DNA from: Cryptomeria japonica
Taxonomy: Eukaryota > Streptophyta > Pinopsida > Cupressales > Cupressaceae
Reading direction: 5' to 3'
NCBI RefSeq assembly: GCF_030272615.1
Contig: NC_081412.1
Location: 689,326,083-689,390,082 of the forward strand
DNA: 64,000 nt
In this document: piece by piece, positions 23,161 through 35,696 of the stretch
Position numbering within the stretch: the stretch's first letter is position 1
How the letters are laid out: every line of letters starts with the position of its first letter
Position numbers and translations under genes: made by a program
Notes under the pieces: model-generated
Databases searched by the model: none
Told to the model about the DNA's origin: nothing
What the model saw: only the letters and a program-made list of their open reading frames with translations

Positions 23161-24869
23161 ATTGTTGCATTTTCTTATTCTGACAGAGAAGTTGTTGGAT
23201 GTAGGATCTTTGGTTGCTTTGTTGTCCCAATGTTAACTGCCTCTGTTGGTTTGATCAAAATTGATGACCTTTCTTGATAGTACTCAGGTAAAGTGTCAAA
23301 TCTCCCATCTTTCAGCACCTCAAGGAGGTTTTCAACGTTAGATGCGTCCTTTCTTTTTACTTTTTCCTGATCTAATGTTGCCAAGAAATGGTTTTCAGCA
23401 TTAGACCTGTTATTGTTTTCTTTATTTTCTTTTTTGCGACTGGGAGATTTGGCACCCACTTGACTATAAAATGCATTATTGAAATTGCTAGTGAAATTTG
23501 TTGTGGGTTCAATTGCATTAAGATATATGGATATGGCATGGTCATTCGGAAAGCTATCAATGGCAATATGTCTTTCATTTTTCCAATCAATAAGCTCGGG
23601 GTGGATTAGAGGTAAGGGGTCCTCGGGTTGAGATGTTTAGAGGGTATCAAGGGTCATGATAGATATGTCAAAATTTTTGATATGTGTGTCAATGTCTAGA
23701 ACAGTACTCACATCAGAATGACATCGTACAACGAGCTCCTGATCATCCTCGATTAAGTCCAAGTCAGCCGAATGTGATTCTAATTCAAGTGAGCTAGTTC
23801 CTTACGTTTGCCCTGCATATGTGTGAACTATATCGACACCTACATCTTCTTCAAAGCAATTTTCTTCAGCTGACTCTTCAAAATGATAGGAATCCCATTC
23901 TCATTCATTAGAATCTATCTCACTTGCAGCTTGCAATCTATAGATTTGATCATATAGAGTTTGATTTGTTTCTTCTATTTTTCTTGCTATATCTTTTCTT
24001 CTTCCATATTCAACTTCTTCTAGACTGAGATTGAGTTATGTCAACCTTTCTATGAGCTCTCCTTGATTAGTACTAGGTTTGTGCTCATTTTGATTGAGAT
24101 TTAAGGTTGCTTGGGAGGTACCTTTAGTTTGTTTTTCCTATTGATTTGAGGCTTGCTTCTTTTGCCATTTCATGTTTGCTTGTGCTTGTTTCTTGGGAGA
24201 TGCTTCTTCCCATTCAATTGCAAGTTTTTCTTGTCTGTTTTCATATTCTTCTTGTTGTTGGTTAGACGATGTGTCTTCTAGTAGAGTAACTTGTCCATAC
24301 CCTAAGCCTGCTTTGTCTGTAGCCTATTGAGTATGAGGTTGGATAGGTTCTGAGATACCTTCTTTTCTTTTTTTCTATAAGACCTGTCCCAGTGTATCCT
24401 ATTTTTTGAAGAATATTGAATCCTTTTCCATACTTTTCAGTGGGTATTTCTAGACATTGTTGATCTTTTGTTAGACTTATTCATCCTTGTATAGCCACTA
24501 TAACACATATTTGTCTTTTGTTTCCTCTGATAAGGTCCCAGCCCTAACAAATGCTCCATCAAATATTGGAAGATGTTTCACAATTGGTTGTTGTTTAGAG
24601 TTTGATGGTTTTCCATAGGATTTAGGAGAAAGTGGTAATTGGGATAGTGAATATTTTCCATTCCCTTGATCTCTTAGTTGCATTTGTTTTTCCATACTTG
24701 ACAAAATTGAGGCAAATGATTTTTCTTTGGTTTGTGTGTTTGAAGATGATGCCTCCCTATTATGAGAAACAATGACTTCTTGAGCTAGTTTGAGATTACT
24801 ACAATACTGAAATGGATTTGAATATGCTGAGATCAAGATTTCCTACCCATTGTAGGGAAATTTTAGGCA
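23161..24869 (-). pseudogene. Tat-1 protease-RT linker, decayed
   Basis: Between the protease and RT domains lie about 1.7 kb with several short open stretches, including 24498-24836 (Ser/Gln-rich, ending in KHLPIFDGAFVRAGTL) and 23175-23590. Their order and direction suit a spacer of the polyprotein, which is long in Tat elements. I recognise no catalytic domain in it. Confidence 0.5.
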
Positions 24870-25709
24870 CTAATGATATGTTGATAGAATAGCTTGTATG
24901 TCATGTATCCAGGGTCTTCCCAAGAGTATGTTGTATGATAAGTCCAAGTCTAGAACTTGCAATGTTGTGTCTTTCTGCAAAGGTCCCACTCTTTTGGGTA
25001 ATATCACAATTCCTTTAGAGGAACGCTCTTCTTCATCATATACTTTGATGGTGACCTTTTTCCAAGGATCAACTGCATCTTCTGAATAACCTAGAGCACA
25101 AACAAGACTCAATGAGCAAATGTTTAATCCAGCTCCACCATCTATTAGGACACGTTTAACGCACGTCTTGTGAATGAGGACTTCAATATGCAAGGGAGTG
25201 TTATGGGGATGTTGCAAGGACATGTCATCTTCTTTGGTAAATGATAAGAAGTGAGGGGTTGTGAGATGTCCTACCATGGTTTGGAATTGATCTATATCAA
25301 GCTCTTTGCATACGGTTGTATCTACTAATTCTCTTTCTAGAATTTCTTTGTGTGCAAGTGAATGCTTTAAAAGTTCTAAGATGGATATTTGTGCGGGGGT
25401 CTTTTGTAGTTGATCCACAAGATTGTATTGTTTTGTAGTGGATGATGTGTTAGTTGTAGGACCCGACAAAACAACTTTGGCTTTGCTTCGTGTGATAGCA
25501 TGAGCGGGTTCTTGATGTTGTTTCTCTTTAACCATGATCACATTTACCACATTGTCATATGCATGAGCATAGTTCACCTTTTCTTTACCTTTACCATTAT
25601 GCTCTATTGATGATTCACCCTTCTCATAGTTAGGAAGCGGAGTTTTGAAAGTTGTGTGAGATTTGTTTGTTGTATGTCCATCCACAGTTATCACTCCATT
25701 ATCAATCAA
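24870..25709 (-). pseudogene. pol: Tat-1 aspartic protease region
   Basis: A 279-codon open stretch contains a retropepsin domain: VKRVLIDGGAGLNICSLS near 25115-25165, with the catalytic Asp in IDGGAGLN (the Tat form of D-S/T-G), then LDLDLSYNILLGRPWIHD near 24890-24950. The N-terminal 150 codons are polar and include AHAITRSKAKVV, a usual link between gag and protease in this lineage. It is the best-preserved part of Tat-1. Confidence 0.88.
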
Positions 25710-25730
25710 ATCTTGGATGGCATGTTTTAA

Positions 25731-27183
25731 TCATTGACAAGCATCTATTTGGTGTCCTTTGTTTCGATGGAAATCACAATAATGATTATCATTCCACCAA
25801 GAAAGTTTTACCTTGGGTTCAAAGTTTCTTGCTTTTGACTTGTTTGCGAGAACCGTCTTTAATTCTAACCCAAGTGGTTCACCAATGTTTGTAAATTTCC
25901 ATCGAAAGAAATTGTTGACAGTTGAGTTTTGATGATTGTTGTTTTGTTGAGCTGCTACTGAGTGATTGGATAAATTAAAAATTGGTTGCTTTGGTTTTAC
26001 ATTGTTGTTATCCACTATCCCATCATTGACAACATTTCAATTTCTATTCCAAAATTTTGGCTTATCATTGCTATTGTTATTATTGTTATTAGGAGGATGA
26101 AATCCTAATTTGTATAGCTTCAACTCACCCTTATTTACCATAGCTTCTTCCATTCTAATTTCATTATCAATCATTTTTTCAAAATTTTGATGACATTGCA
26201 TTTTTAGATTATAACTCATTTGATCATTTAGGTTGTCGATGAATATATCCATTTTCTCATATTCTGGCATTGTACGATGATATCATGAAGCTAACCATCT
26301 CCATCTCAGTAGAAAGGTCATAAAAGATTCTCCACTCTTTTGTTTAGTATTACATAGGTCAAGCATTGTGACTTCATGTTGAATGTTGTAAGAGTATTGT
26401 GAAACAAACTTATCCACCAATTCTGTGAATGATTTAATTCTAGGTGGAAGTTTGGAGAGCCATTCCATAGCTAGTCCACTTAAGCTTTTTTAGAAATAAT
26501 CTCATCATGTAGGTATCCTCATGTGCAAAATCCATACTCATTGTGCAAAATTCTCGTTTATGATCTTGGGGATCAGTGCATCCATCATATTTTTTGTATC
26601 TAGGAGTTTCACAACCTATAGGAAATGGTATCAGGTTTATATTTTTGTCGAATGGGTAAGCATGAATTTCTTGAAGTGAGTATCTTCTAACATTTCCTCT
26701 CTGCATATCTTGAATCTATGTTTGCAGTGTTAGTATTTGGTGTGTAAGATTTGTGATAGGATTATCAACATGATTTATTCTTGTATAACCTTGAGTGTGA
26801 GTTCTAGTATGATCTTGATCTCTTCTTGTGTCCTCGTTAGATTTGACATGATTGATAATTTCTACGTCATCCTCTTTGGGAATGAAAGTTTTCTCATTAG
26901 TTCTTGTGTTATCAGGAATTGATGTGTCATTCTTTTTGTGACTGAAAATATCCTCATGTCATTCGTTATCATGGAAAGAGTCACTTCTCTTTTGTCCTAA
27001 TTTGCTCACATCAAAATCTTGGGGGAGTGTAGCACCAGATTTAGCTAACATTAGGAAGTATTTTTCTTTGTCTCCCTCCAATATTTTCTCCATAAATTTA
27101 TCGAATTTAGGATCTTGTTTGATTTCTCTAAGATGTTGTTTTGTTATTTCCCCTTCTTCTTATATTTCATTTTCATGTTCCAT
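25731..27183 (-). pseudogene. gag: Tat-1 gag, frameshifted
   Basis: The start is taken at 27183 (MEHENEI on the minus strand), with a stop soon after. The capsid part shows TPRYKKYDGCTDPQDHKREF near 26565-26625, followed by a frame change near 26450, then EWLSKLPPRIKSFTELVDKF and an Asn-rich stretch. The C-terminal knuckle is YCDFHRNKGHQIDAC near 25740-25790, of the CX2HX4HX4C type common in Tat gag. One frameshift and several stops break it. Confidence 0.85.
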
Positions 27184-27772
27184 GTTCCGATAATTTTTAG
27201 TTATTTCAAATGTTTTTATTTCTGTTTTTGCAATCTTTCATCTTCGAGCCCTAGTTAAAATGGGCATACACATGTTATGAATGTTTTGTGAGGTTTAAAT
27301 CTTCTATAATGTGTCGCAATAAGTGATCAATTGTTGAGGTAAATAGTATAAATGGATAGACATGAAATGATCTTTTCAAGTATTTGCTTGTTTGCAAGTT
27401 TTTCGATCTTAGTTTTGGAGTGCGAATTTTATGATTTTTGATATGACCAATTTCAATAGGAATGATATATCCTATGATAAAGAATGAGGTTGTTCTGATC
27501 AAGCATTGTAGTTTTGTGATAAAGGATGATAGATCTTGATGAGAAACTATGTTTGAACGATCAATTTATCAAAGAAAATGTGATGTTGCACTTTAATATG
27601 TTAGATCTTTAAACTTGTTTGAGGTGAATACTTGAGAACCTTTAGTGTGTCTAGTCTTGAATCTGTTTTGATAGAAGATAACCTGATTAAATGACCCAAG
27701 AAGATGACCTAGTCTCTATGTTTGACTGTCTGAGAAATGGGTTGTTTTTGTTTTCTGATTTTGGTGTAGTTT

Positions 27773-27950
27773 ACCAGAAATGCTAACAAAATCACCAGGA
27801 ATGCTGCTATACTGACCAAAAACACTGACAAACTGACCAGAAATGCTGAAAAATTGACCAGAAATCCTACTATACTAACCAAAAATGCTAACAAACAGAC
27901 TAGAAACATTGCTATACTGACCAGAAATGCTAAGAAATAGACCAGAAACA
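27773..27950. repeat. Leader repeat block 1, 21-bp units
   Basis: About eight units of 21 bp of the type ACCAGAAATGCT + 9 variable bases (plus strand). The minus strand is open and gives a hydrophobic seven-residue repeat (AFLVSIA-like). It lies between Tat-1 gag and its primer site. Confidence 0.85.
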
Positions 27951-28159
27951 CTATTCTACAATGCAGTGACTCTAAAGTTCAAAATAATGATGTGTAGACT
28001 CAGCAAATTGAGTGTTTGAACTTAAGAGATTGTAATTTTGACCCAACTTTATGATTTTTAGACTCAAAGAACTGATATTTAGACCTAGCAAGTACAAACT
28101 AGGAGATCTAATGTTGCAACATGAGCAATTTGACATTCAACTCAAAAGAGTAGTTGATT

Positions 28160-28366
28160 AGACCAAGAGAGATGACATTTAGACCAAGAGAGCTACTATT
28201 TAGACTAAGAACTTTGTTGTTTATACTAGGAACTCTATTTTTTAGACCAAGAGTGTTGTTTGATCTAGAAACTCTATTGTTTGGACTATGAACTCTATTG
28301 TTTAGACCCAAAGAGCTATTGTTTGGACCAGAAACTCTGTTGTTTAGACCAGGACCTTTGTTGTTT
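28160..28366. repeat. Leader repeat block 2, 21-bp units
   Basis: About ten units of the type AGACCAAGAGCTCTATTGTTT in degenerate form; one unit is 18 bp. It is related to block 3 by the shared GTTT end and GGACC/AGACC start. Confidence 0.82.
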
Positions 28367-28524
28367 CAAATTAAGATGTTGGAACTTAGAAAATGGTTGT
28401 TTTGACTCCAAGAGTTGATGTGTAGATTGAGAAAATTGATGCTTATACCTAGCAAGTTCAACCTTGGAGAGTTAATGTTGAAATATGGGAAAGTTAACGT
28501 TCATACCAAGAGAGCAGACGTTTG

Positions 28525-28881
28525 GACTAAAAGTGTGACTGTTTGGACTGAAAGAGCTATTGTTTGGACTGAAAGTGAGACTGTTTGGACTATAAGTGTG
28601 ACTGTTTGGACCAACAGAGCTACTGTTTGAATTGAAAGAGCTACTATTTGGACTGTAAGTGCAACTATTTGGACCAACAAAGCTACTGTTTGGACTGAAA
28701 AAGCTACTACTTGGACTGAAAGTGTGACTGTTTGGACCAACAAAGCTACTATTTGGACTGAAAGTGAGACTGTTTGAACTGTAATTACAAATTTTTGGAC
28801 CGATAGAGCTACTGTTTGGACTGAAAGTGCGACTGTTTGGACTGTAAGTGCTACTATTTGGACTGAAAGAGCTAATCTACT
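28525..28881. repeat. Leader repeat block 3, seventeen 21-bp units
   Basis: Seventeen head-to-tail units of exactly 21 bp fill 357 bases, each starting GGACTGAAAG or GGACCAACA and ending CTGTTT or CTATTT. Two unit types alternate irregularly. No unit has lost or gained a base, so the minus strand is open through the array and gives VQTVALS heptads. Confidence 0.9.
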
Positions 28882-29989
28882 ATGAAACTTGTAAATTTGA
28901 CAATTTAAAGTTTGTGTTTGCATTTTTTGTTGTATTTCAATGGATATCTTGAGTTGACTTACAAACACAGAAATCGGATTGTATTTTTTCCCAAAGGACA
29001 CAAAGTGTATGTTCAAGAAGCTTTAAAGAAAACCCAAGTTTTCACGGGTTTCAAATAATTGAAAACACATCATTCAGTCTATCCTAAGGAGATTGGCTTC
29101 ATTATTAGTTCTTAGCCCACACTTGGTACCCTGTCATCTCACACAGCCTTGTCACCCCCTAAAGGGTGCCCATATTTTTGCCTTTGCGAGAGCTAGTGGA
29201 GTCCCATTATGAGCCTAACAATAAGGTCTCAAAGGGGGAGTTCACACATGCGCTCAAGAGGTACATATGGTGAGTATCTTAAGGAGAGATTCTTCCCCCT
29301 CCATGCACTGAGAATTTAATAATGTTTAGAGGTCAACCGGGTAGCTTCTAATTTTAATTGGAACTAGTAAGGGATCTGTTCGGCGCATCAGGGTATAAAC
29401 TCAATTAAGAGGTCTCCCATTCTTGAAAACCAAGGTTTGATATACCCAAAGGTACCGAGGAGAGCTATTTTCGAGCACTCCGTTGACTTTATTTTCATCA
29501 ATTCACATTTATTTTATAGTGGGTTGGAGTACTTGGCGTTAGCCATTGCCACTTGGGTCATTCCCCTCTCACTGGCCTTAATGGCTTTGGCCTTATAGGC
29601 TCCTCAGGAGGGGAAGCCTACTAAAGATATCCACTACTGAAAGGAAAAGATGAGTCTAGCTTTTTGATCACCTAACAAAGGTGAGAGCATACTCGCCTAT
29701 CACCAAAACACATAAGACATGTTTGTTCATTTCCATTGTAATTAGTCTATGTGCCTAATTTAACAAAAATAAGTGCAAAATCCCGCGGTTGCAAACAAAG
29801 TTAGTATTTTATATTGCATTGTTTGACGATGAAATGGTTTATGCCTCCGGTCTCTCACAGTGAAATGAGTACCTGCAAAACCAACAATCTACAAATTAGG
29901 TTCAGGCAAATGACAGTCCAGAAGTAGAAATAAGGAATTCAAAATACAACATTTGCAAAATCAATTAAAAATTGAAAACACCATCAAAT
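28882..29989. other. Tat-1 leader, unique part
   Basis: No gene or clear repeat. This 1.1 kb separates repeat blocks 3 and 4 and is presumably part of the untranslated leader of Tat-1. Confidence 0.5.
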
Positions 29990-30180
29990 CAACCAAGAAC
30001 GCCATCATATGTGCTAAGAACGCTGCCAAATGGACCCAAAACGCTACTCTGCACACCAGAAACACTATTTTACACACCAAAAATGTTATTAAATTGACTG
30101 AAAATGCTGTCAAATATACCAGAAACGCTATAAAAGATACCAAAAATGCTAAGGTATAGACTAAAAATGCTAAAACAGAG
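29990..30180. repeat. Leader repeat block 4, 21-bp units
   Basis: About nine 21-bp units of the type ACCAGAAACGCTATAAAAG, the same family and orientation as block 1, about 2.2 kb apart. A few degenerate units follow to about 30300. Confidence 0.82.
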
Positions 30181-30343
30181 GTGAGAAGTCTCCCATAAGC
30201 ACCATTTGACATACTGGGATGCTACAATAAAGACCAAGAATGCGATTTGGGAGCCTGAGAGAGCTAATCTACCCACCGAAAGAGATAATCAACCTGTCAA
30301 TGAAATTTCTTGCAAGCAAACTTGTTAAAGATCAAAGGGGCTA

Positions 30344-30362
30344 GGCCCCATGGTGGGCGCCA
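30344..30362 (-). promoter_or_regulatory. Tat-1 primer binding site
   Basis: The minus strand reads TGGCGCCCACCATGGGGCC five bases from the LTR end. The TGGCGCC start is the usual form of tRNA primer site in Tat-type gypsy elements; I do not assign the tRNA. Confidence 0.8.
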
Positions 30363-30367
30363 ATTAA

Positions 30368-31430
30368 TGTGATGCTAAAAATGTGGTAAATAGAAAGGCA
30401 TACACATATAATGAGACACTAAAAACATAATGGAAAGCTTAATTGAAATCTAAATTATAGATGCAAACCATAAGCCTTCCTTGAAATGTCCCATTTTCCT
30501 CTATTCTTGAGGACCTTGAAGGGGTCAGATTGATTGGCTCTCAGTGGAGCAATGACCTCCAAAGTGGCAACTCAAGAGTTGAGTAGGTACTTGATCATGA
30601 TTGATTATGTAAATGATATGAAATGTATGATCTAAGAAACTAGATTACCATGCTATGATTAATCCAAAAGTCTAATTACTAGATAATTGAAACGCAAATT
30701 GCCTATAATAATTATGCTAAAAATATGAATGCAAGGGATCCTTATTTCTCCAAAATGGGGGATATTTATAGGAATTCCAAGGCCAAAGCTAAGGTGGTAG
30801 GAATCAATGGTCCAGATCTTATCTGAAGATATCAAGGGCCAAGATTGAGGGTGTTGGAGAAGAGGTTGGAGGAAGGGACACTTGTCATCTATGTGGTGAC
30901 AAGTGTCAAGGAGCCTTGCTCATGAGAGGGAAAGTGTCCAAGGGAGGAGACATGTGGCAAAAGTGTCATGTGTCTCAAGGGGAGAATATCCACACCATAG
31001 GAGGTTAGGATAAGGAGGTTAGAATGTGCAAGATAGGATAGGGTTAGTTAAACCTAGGGTTAGGTGGAATGTGTTAGGTTATGGCATGGTTAGGTTAGGT
31101 GGTTAAAAGTTAGGAGACATGTGCTCATTTGAATTTAGAAATTCAAATAATTGGAAAATGGTAATTAATCTCAACAAACTTGAGTTTGTTAATCTTAATT
31201 AGGAATTAGAAGAATTGATTAAAATGAGGGGGGAATTAATTAATTTAGAATTAATTAATCAAAGGGGGATATGAAATGAACTATGTCGATAAATCATGTA
31301 GATTTATTTACCAGTAGATGAATAGAGAAATTAATCAAATTGTTTATGAATTCAATTAATTGGGAAAGGGGATTAATCAAATAATTGCATATTTAATTAA
31401 CTATCTTCAGACCATTTTTAGGTGTATACA
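30368..31430 (-). repeat. Tat-1 5' LTR (1063 bp)
   Basis: On the minus strand it starts TGTATACACCTAAAAATGG and ends TAGCATCACA, next to the primer site. The start resembles that of the Tat-2 LTR (TGTAGACACCTAAAAG), and both have AATTAATT-rich first parts. No second copy is visible in the window. Confidence 0.8.
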
Positions 31431-31855
31431 TTAAGAATTCAAAATAATGCTAGATACAAGCCTGAAAATGCTAAGCCTCAAATTGAACCACGAGATTCAA
31501 AAAAATAATAAACGCGGGATGTAGGTGTTCTAGATTTTACCCGAAATTTCTATTCACTAGATTGTCGCAGACAAACTCTATTGCATTCCTCAATCTACTA
31601 GTCATTTCTGAATCTCCCTAGATTTACTGGTTTCTCCGTGAAATGAAATACTATTATGAGTCACTTATTTTGAAAACACTGAAAATTTCAAAAGTAATAC
31701 CTAAAGGGCAAATTTTCTAGAATCCTTTTGTAATTTTATAAATTATTATTAATATCTATTTGCCGCCAAAGGACAAAACATTCATTGCTTCAGTCTAAAT
31801 TCTAAGGACAGTGGACACATCACAAGACTTGAGTCACTTTTCTAGACTATTTTTG
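31431..31855. other. Flanking DNA between Tat-1 and copia-2
   Basis: No gene seen. It begins with the probable Tat-1 duplication TTAAG and ends with the copia-2 duplication TTTTG (31851-31855). The same host sequence resumes at 39483. Confidence 0.6.
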
Positions 31856-33332
31856 TGTAAAGTTCTGATGCCAATAGCTAACAAGATGAGAGGGGGGGGT
31901 GAATCATACAAACTTAATCTTCCATAAAATCAACATATTCAACCTCGGTAACTTATACTTCAACAATATAACCAAAACTATAAAAACATTCAAACTTATA
32001 AACAGATAGCATCACAACACATATAACACAAGATTTAATGTGGAAACCCAAAGAGGGAAAACCCACTATGGGATTTTGGACCCGCTAAGAAATATACTCT
32101 TCTAGAGTATGCTCGGTTAAAAGAGAATCCTATTAAAGATTACAAACACATTGCTAGATGTGACCCGGTTAGGGGATTTCCCTCCGATCTGTTAGGATCT
32201 TCACTTTGTTAGAAGTGACCTTGTCAAAGGATTTCAAACACTCATTTAGAATGTTACCTTGCTAGAGGGTTTACAAATAAGACTATTAGGTCCACTCGGT
32301 TAAGAGATTGTCTATCACTTACAAAATAATAGTAATAAAAATATATCTGCAACTTCACATCTAAAATGCTAAAGAAGATTCTATTTGCTCAAAACAATCT
32401 TGTCATAGGACTTATCTTGTCCCTCTGCTGGGCTCCCTACTCTGTTATTCAAACAGGTCTTCAAGCTTCTATGCTCGGTAATCACTATGTAGCATCCCTG
32501 TGCTTACACTTGCCCGCATACATTGTTCATCAATAATTTCTTATTTATAAACAATTTTCTAATCGCTAAATCTCCTTGATCACATTTCCCATGATCAATC
32601 ATAGCCATCAGATCTTCAATCTTGACTAGGTTCAATGTATCCTTCGATCTGAAAATGTTTTAGCTTGCCTTGGAACTTACATACCTTCCTAGGAACTTGT
32701 GCTAGGTTATTGTGGTTCAATCTGTGCTGTAGATCTAGCTCCTAAATTTCCATTGTTGTAGATCCTTAACAAACTTCATGCGTGGCATACCAATCATTTA
32801 TTCATCTCCAGCTCATCAACATCCTTCATTAAATAATGCTTTTATCCATCCAATGCGATCTGTCATAACTTGGTTGCAACTCAGTAAATACTAAACTTTA
32901 CTCGGTAGACATTCCGCCTTCATTAACCGATATCGATAACCTTAGGGTTTACCGAGTAGGTTCTTTGCTCAGTGACATAGTATAGTATTAACCTTACAAT
33001 CAACAACATATGTAGGATATCAAAACAATCTAAACATCATGATCTCATCATTGTCTAACTCAGTAATAGTTTCCCATTGAATAACTTATTTCTCCCCTTA
33101 TTCATCACATCCTTTCTGTGTCTTTTACCGACATCTTAATTCTCTTCAAATCAATCTTCTCAAGATATGGCAACATCATACTAAATCAGAAAATCAATTT
33201 CTTGACATCAATGACAAAATAATATTATAAAGACAATAATCATCCTTCTTCAGTTATATCAATAATCTCCAACAACCTTCTCAATATCCTTATTGAAATG
33301 CCAACAATCTCCTTTCTATTGTAATGCCAACA
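31856..33332 (-). repeat. copia-2 3' LTR (1477 bp)
   Basis: TG...CA ends on the minus strand (TGTTGGCATTACAATAG to AGAACTTTACA). Closely similar to 38018-39477. It carries a CACCCCCCC tract near 31892-31900. Confidence 0.93.
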
Positions 33333-33350
33333 ATTGCCCCCTTTGGCATT
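33333..33350 (-). promoter_or_regulatory. copia-2 polypurine tract
   Basis: The minus strand reads CCAAAGGGGGCAAT directly before the LTR start, the usual plus-strand primer position. Confidence 0.85.
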
Positions 33351-33767
33351 GATGGCAATACCAACTTTTAAATGGTAATACCAACAAGATATTTAAATTG
33401 ATTCGGATTCAGATTGCTTGTGGAGACTTCTCCTGTTATCCTTGAGCTGTTAAAATCTTTTCCTGAAGTCTTCTCCCCTTGGCATTGCTCTTCTGTTATT
33501 TTCTTCATTTAGGGCTTTACCATTTAGTTCTCTCCCCCTTTGACAACAATGCCAAAAGCAAAAAAAAAAAATTCATGATATCTTCCCCTGTGAAGTGATT
33601 TGCCTTGTTGTGTTACACATGTATCATCTCAGTCTCAGTCAGAGCAACTTGACTCTGTTCACTATTTCCTGCACACCTTTAGAAAACCTCCTAAAGTGCG
33701 TAAATCAGGATCAATCCACAAATAATATTCAATAGAGTCATCAAATTGATGCTTTCACTGAACTCTG
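33351..33767 (-). other. copia-2 3' untranslated region
   Basis: About 400 bases between the end of RNase H and the polypurine tract. No coding signal. It has another purine-rich run on the minus strand near 33532-33542 and an A-rich run at 33560. Confidence 0.6.
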
Positions 33768-34220
33768 TCAGTGAGTAGAAGATAGGGGTAGGACCCCTAA
33801 CTTGCTTCTGAGATACTCAAAAGTGTCCCTTGGTAGTGGCTTTGTGAAGATGTCTGCTATTTGCTCCTTTGAATTGATATATTCCAACACAACTTTCTTC
33901 TCTTGAACTTCTTCTCTGAGATAATGATACTTTATAGAAATATGTTTTGTCTTAGAGTGCATTACGGGATTCTTTGAAATGTTAATGGCACTAGTATTAT
34001 CATAGAATATAGTTACTAGCTCGGTAACTTTCTCATTTATACCTTCCAACAGTTGCTTGATCCATGCTCTATTAGTGCAATTCAATGTTGCAGTGACATA
34101 TTCAGCTTCAGTAGTTGACTATGAAATGCATCCTTGTTTCTTGCTAAGCCAACTTACTAGTCTATCACCCAGAAAGAAAGCTCCACCACTTGTGCTTTTC
34201 CTATCATCAATGTTGCCTAC
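33768..34220 (-). pseudogene. pol: copia-2 RNase H
   Basis: The minus strand continues from RT with DDRKSTSGGAFFLGDRLVSW, then a TAG at 34119-34121 inside CISQSTTEAEYV (so originally Gln). The C-terminal part follows: FYDNTSAINISKNPVMHSKT, HISIKYHYLREEV and QIADIFTKPLPRDTFEYLR. The stop after PLSSTH at 33768 is probably the natural end of the polyprotein. Confidence 0.92.
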
Positions 34221-35696
34221 CTAATTAGTATCAGTATAAACTTTTAAATAAAAATCATTCCTCTTTTCATATACTAAGCCATAATCTTCAGTGCCTCTTA
34301 GGTATCTAAACATTCTCTTAATTGTTGTCATATGGGTTTCTTTGGGATCTACAAAAAATATTGCAACTATTCCTACTGCATGTGCTATATCTAGCCTGCT
34401 ATGAACAACATATTGCAACTTTCCAATCATAGATCGATAAAGTATCTCATCAATAGATGCAGATTCATCATTCTTTGATAGTTTACAGTTAGTAGTCATA
34501 GGAGTACTTACAGGTTTAGAATCCTCCATTCCAAATTTCTTCAAGATTTCCTTTATGTACTTGGATTGAGTAATGAAAATCTCATCTTTTATTTGCAGTA
34601 TTTGTAAACCTATAAAATACTTTATCTCACTGATTAATGACATCTCAAATTCTTTGCACATTTCATTTCCAAAGTTCTTGCATAAGGAGTCATTACCACA
34701 AAAAATAATATCATCAACAAATATGGCTGAGATCAGTATTCCATTGTCCTTATCATTCTTCATGTACATATTGTTGTTTTCACTTGTCCTTATAAAACCA
34801 ATCTTGATCAAATAAGAGTGCAGTCTTTCATACCATGCTCTAGGTGCTTGTTTCAGACCATATAAAGCTTTGTTTAGTTTACATACCTAATCTTTACTCT
34901 TGTCTTCAACAAATCCTTCAGGTTGTTCAATATAAACTTCTTCTTCTATTATACCATTCAAAAATGCAGATTTAACATCCATTTGATATACCTTGAAGTT
35001 TTTGAAAGTAGCATATGCCAACAATGTTCTTAATCCCTCAAGTCTAGCCACAGGTACAAAAGTCTCACCATAATCTATTCCTTCTTCTTGAGCATAAACT
35101 TTGCAAACTAGTCTTGCTTTGTTTTGAACGACCTCACCTTTTTCATTTAGCTTGTTTCTAAAAATCCACTTTGTATCAATTACATTTTTGTCCTTCGGTC
35201 TTGGCACTAGTGTCCATGTGTCATTCTTCTTGATTTGATCAATCTTTTCTATCATAGCATTTACCCAATCTTCACTGTTAAATGCCTCTTTTACTATTCT
35301 TGGTTCAAATTCAGATATCAGACATGTGTTCTATCTCAGTTTGTTCCTTGTCATCACTGGATCATCCTTATCTCCTATAATCTGACTTGATGCATGATGT
35401 CTTCTGACATATTTGGCTAATATAGGCTCGGTAGGCTCTATATGATCTTCTTCATCACTCGGTAACTGGACATTATCTTCATTTTCTTCAGCAACTTTCT
35501 CGATAGGATTTCTCGATTGAACATAAAAAAATTCTTCATAATCTTCTGGTTCTTTGGAATTTCCTTCATCATTTCTTTCTGCAAATTCATCAATTTTCAC
35601 ATTTGCACTTTCTACTATTTTGTTAGATGATTTGATCAGACATTTAAATGCTTTACTTCTAGAAGAATAACCAAGAAATGTTCCTTTCTCGCTTTT
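34221..35696 (-). pseudogene. pol: copia-2 reverse transcriptase
   Basis: Typical copia RT in one frame: WTLVPRPKDKNVIDTKWIF near 35165-35220, DYGETFVPVARLEGLRTLLA near 35025-35085, YQMDVKSAFLNG near 34965-35000, KALYGLKQAPRAWYERL near 34820-34875 and the active site FVDDIIFCGND with both Asp near 34700-34725. Stops TAG 35331, TAG 34887 and TAG 34221 break it. The last replaces the Trp of the usual DADWAGN motif, which needs a G-to-A rather than C-to-T change on the coding strand. An acidic spacer rich in Glu/Asp (about 35350-35600) joins it to integrase. Confidence 0.93.

Larger units (their letters stand above)
18308..31430 (-). mobile_element. Tat-1: Ty3/gypsy element of the Tat lineage, 3' end not found
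   Basis: On the minus strand: 5' LTR 31430-30368, primer site 30362-30344, a 3.1-kb leader with 21-bp repeats, gag from 27183, protease, RT, two RNase H domains, integrase to about 18534, then a 27-bp repeat array. The second RNase H after the first is a hallmark of the plant Tat lineage. Frameshifts, many stops and a solo LTR inside integrase show it is old and inactive. The low-coordinate limit is conservative. Confidence 0.88.

Noticed and set aside
27773-30180. CRISPR-like array
   Set aside because: Units are directly adjacent 21-bp tandem repeats without unique spacers, in a plant retrotransposon leader.
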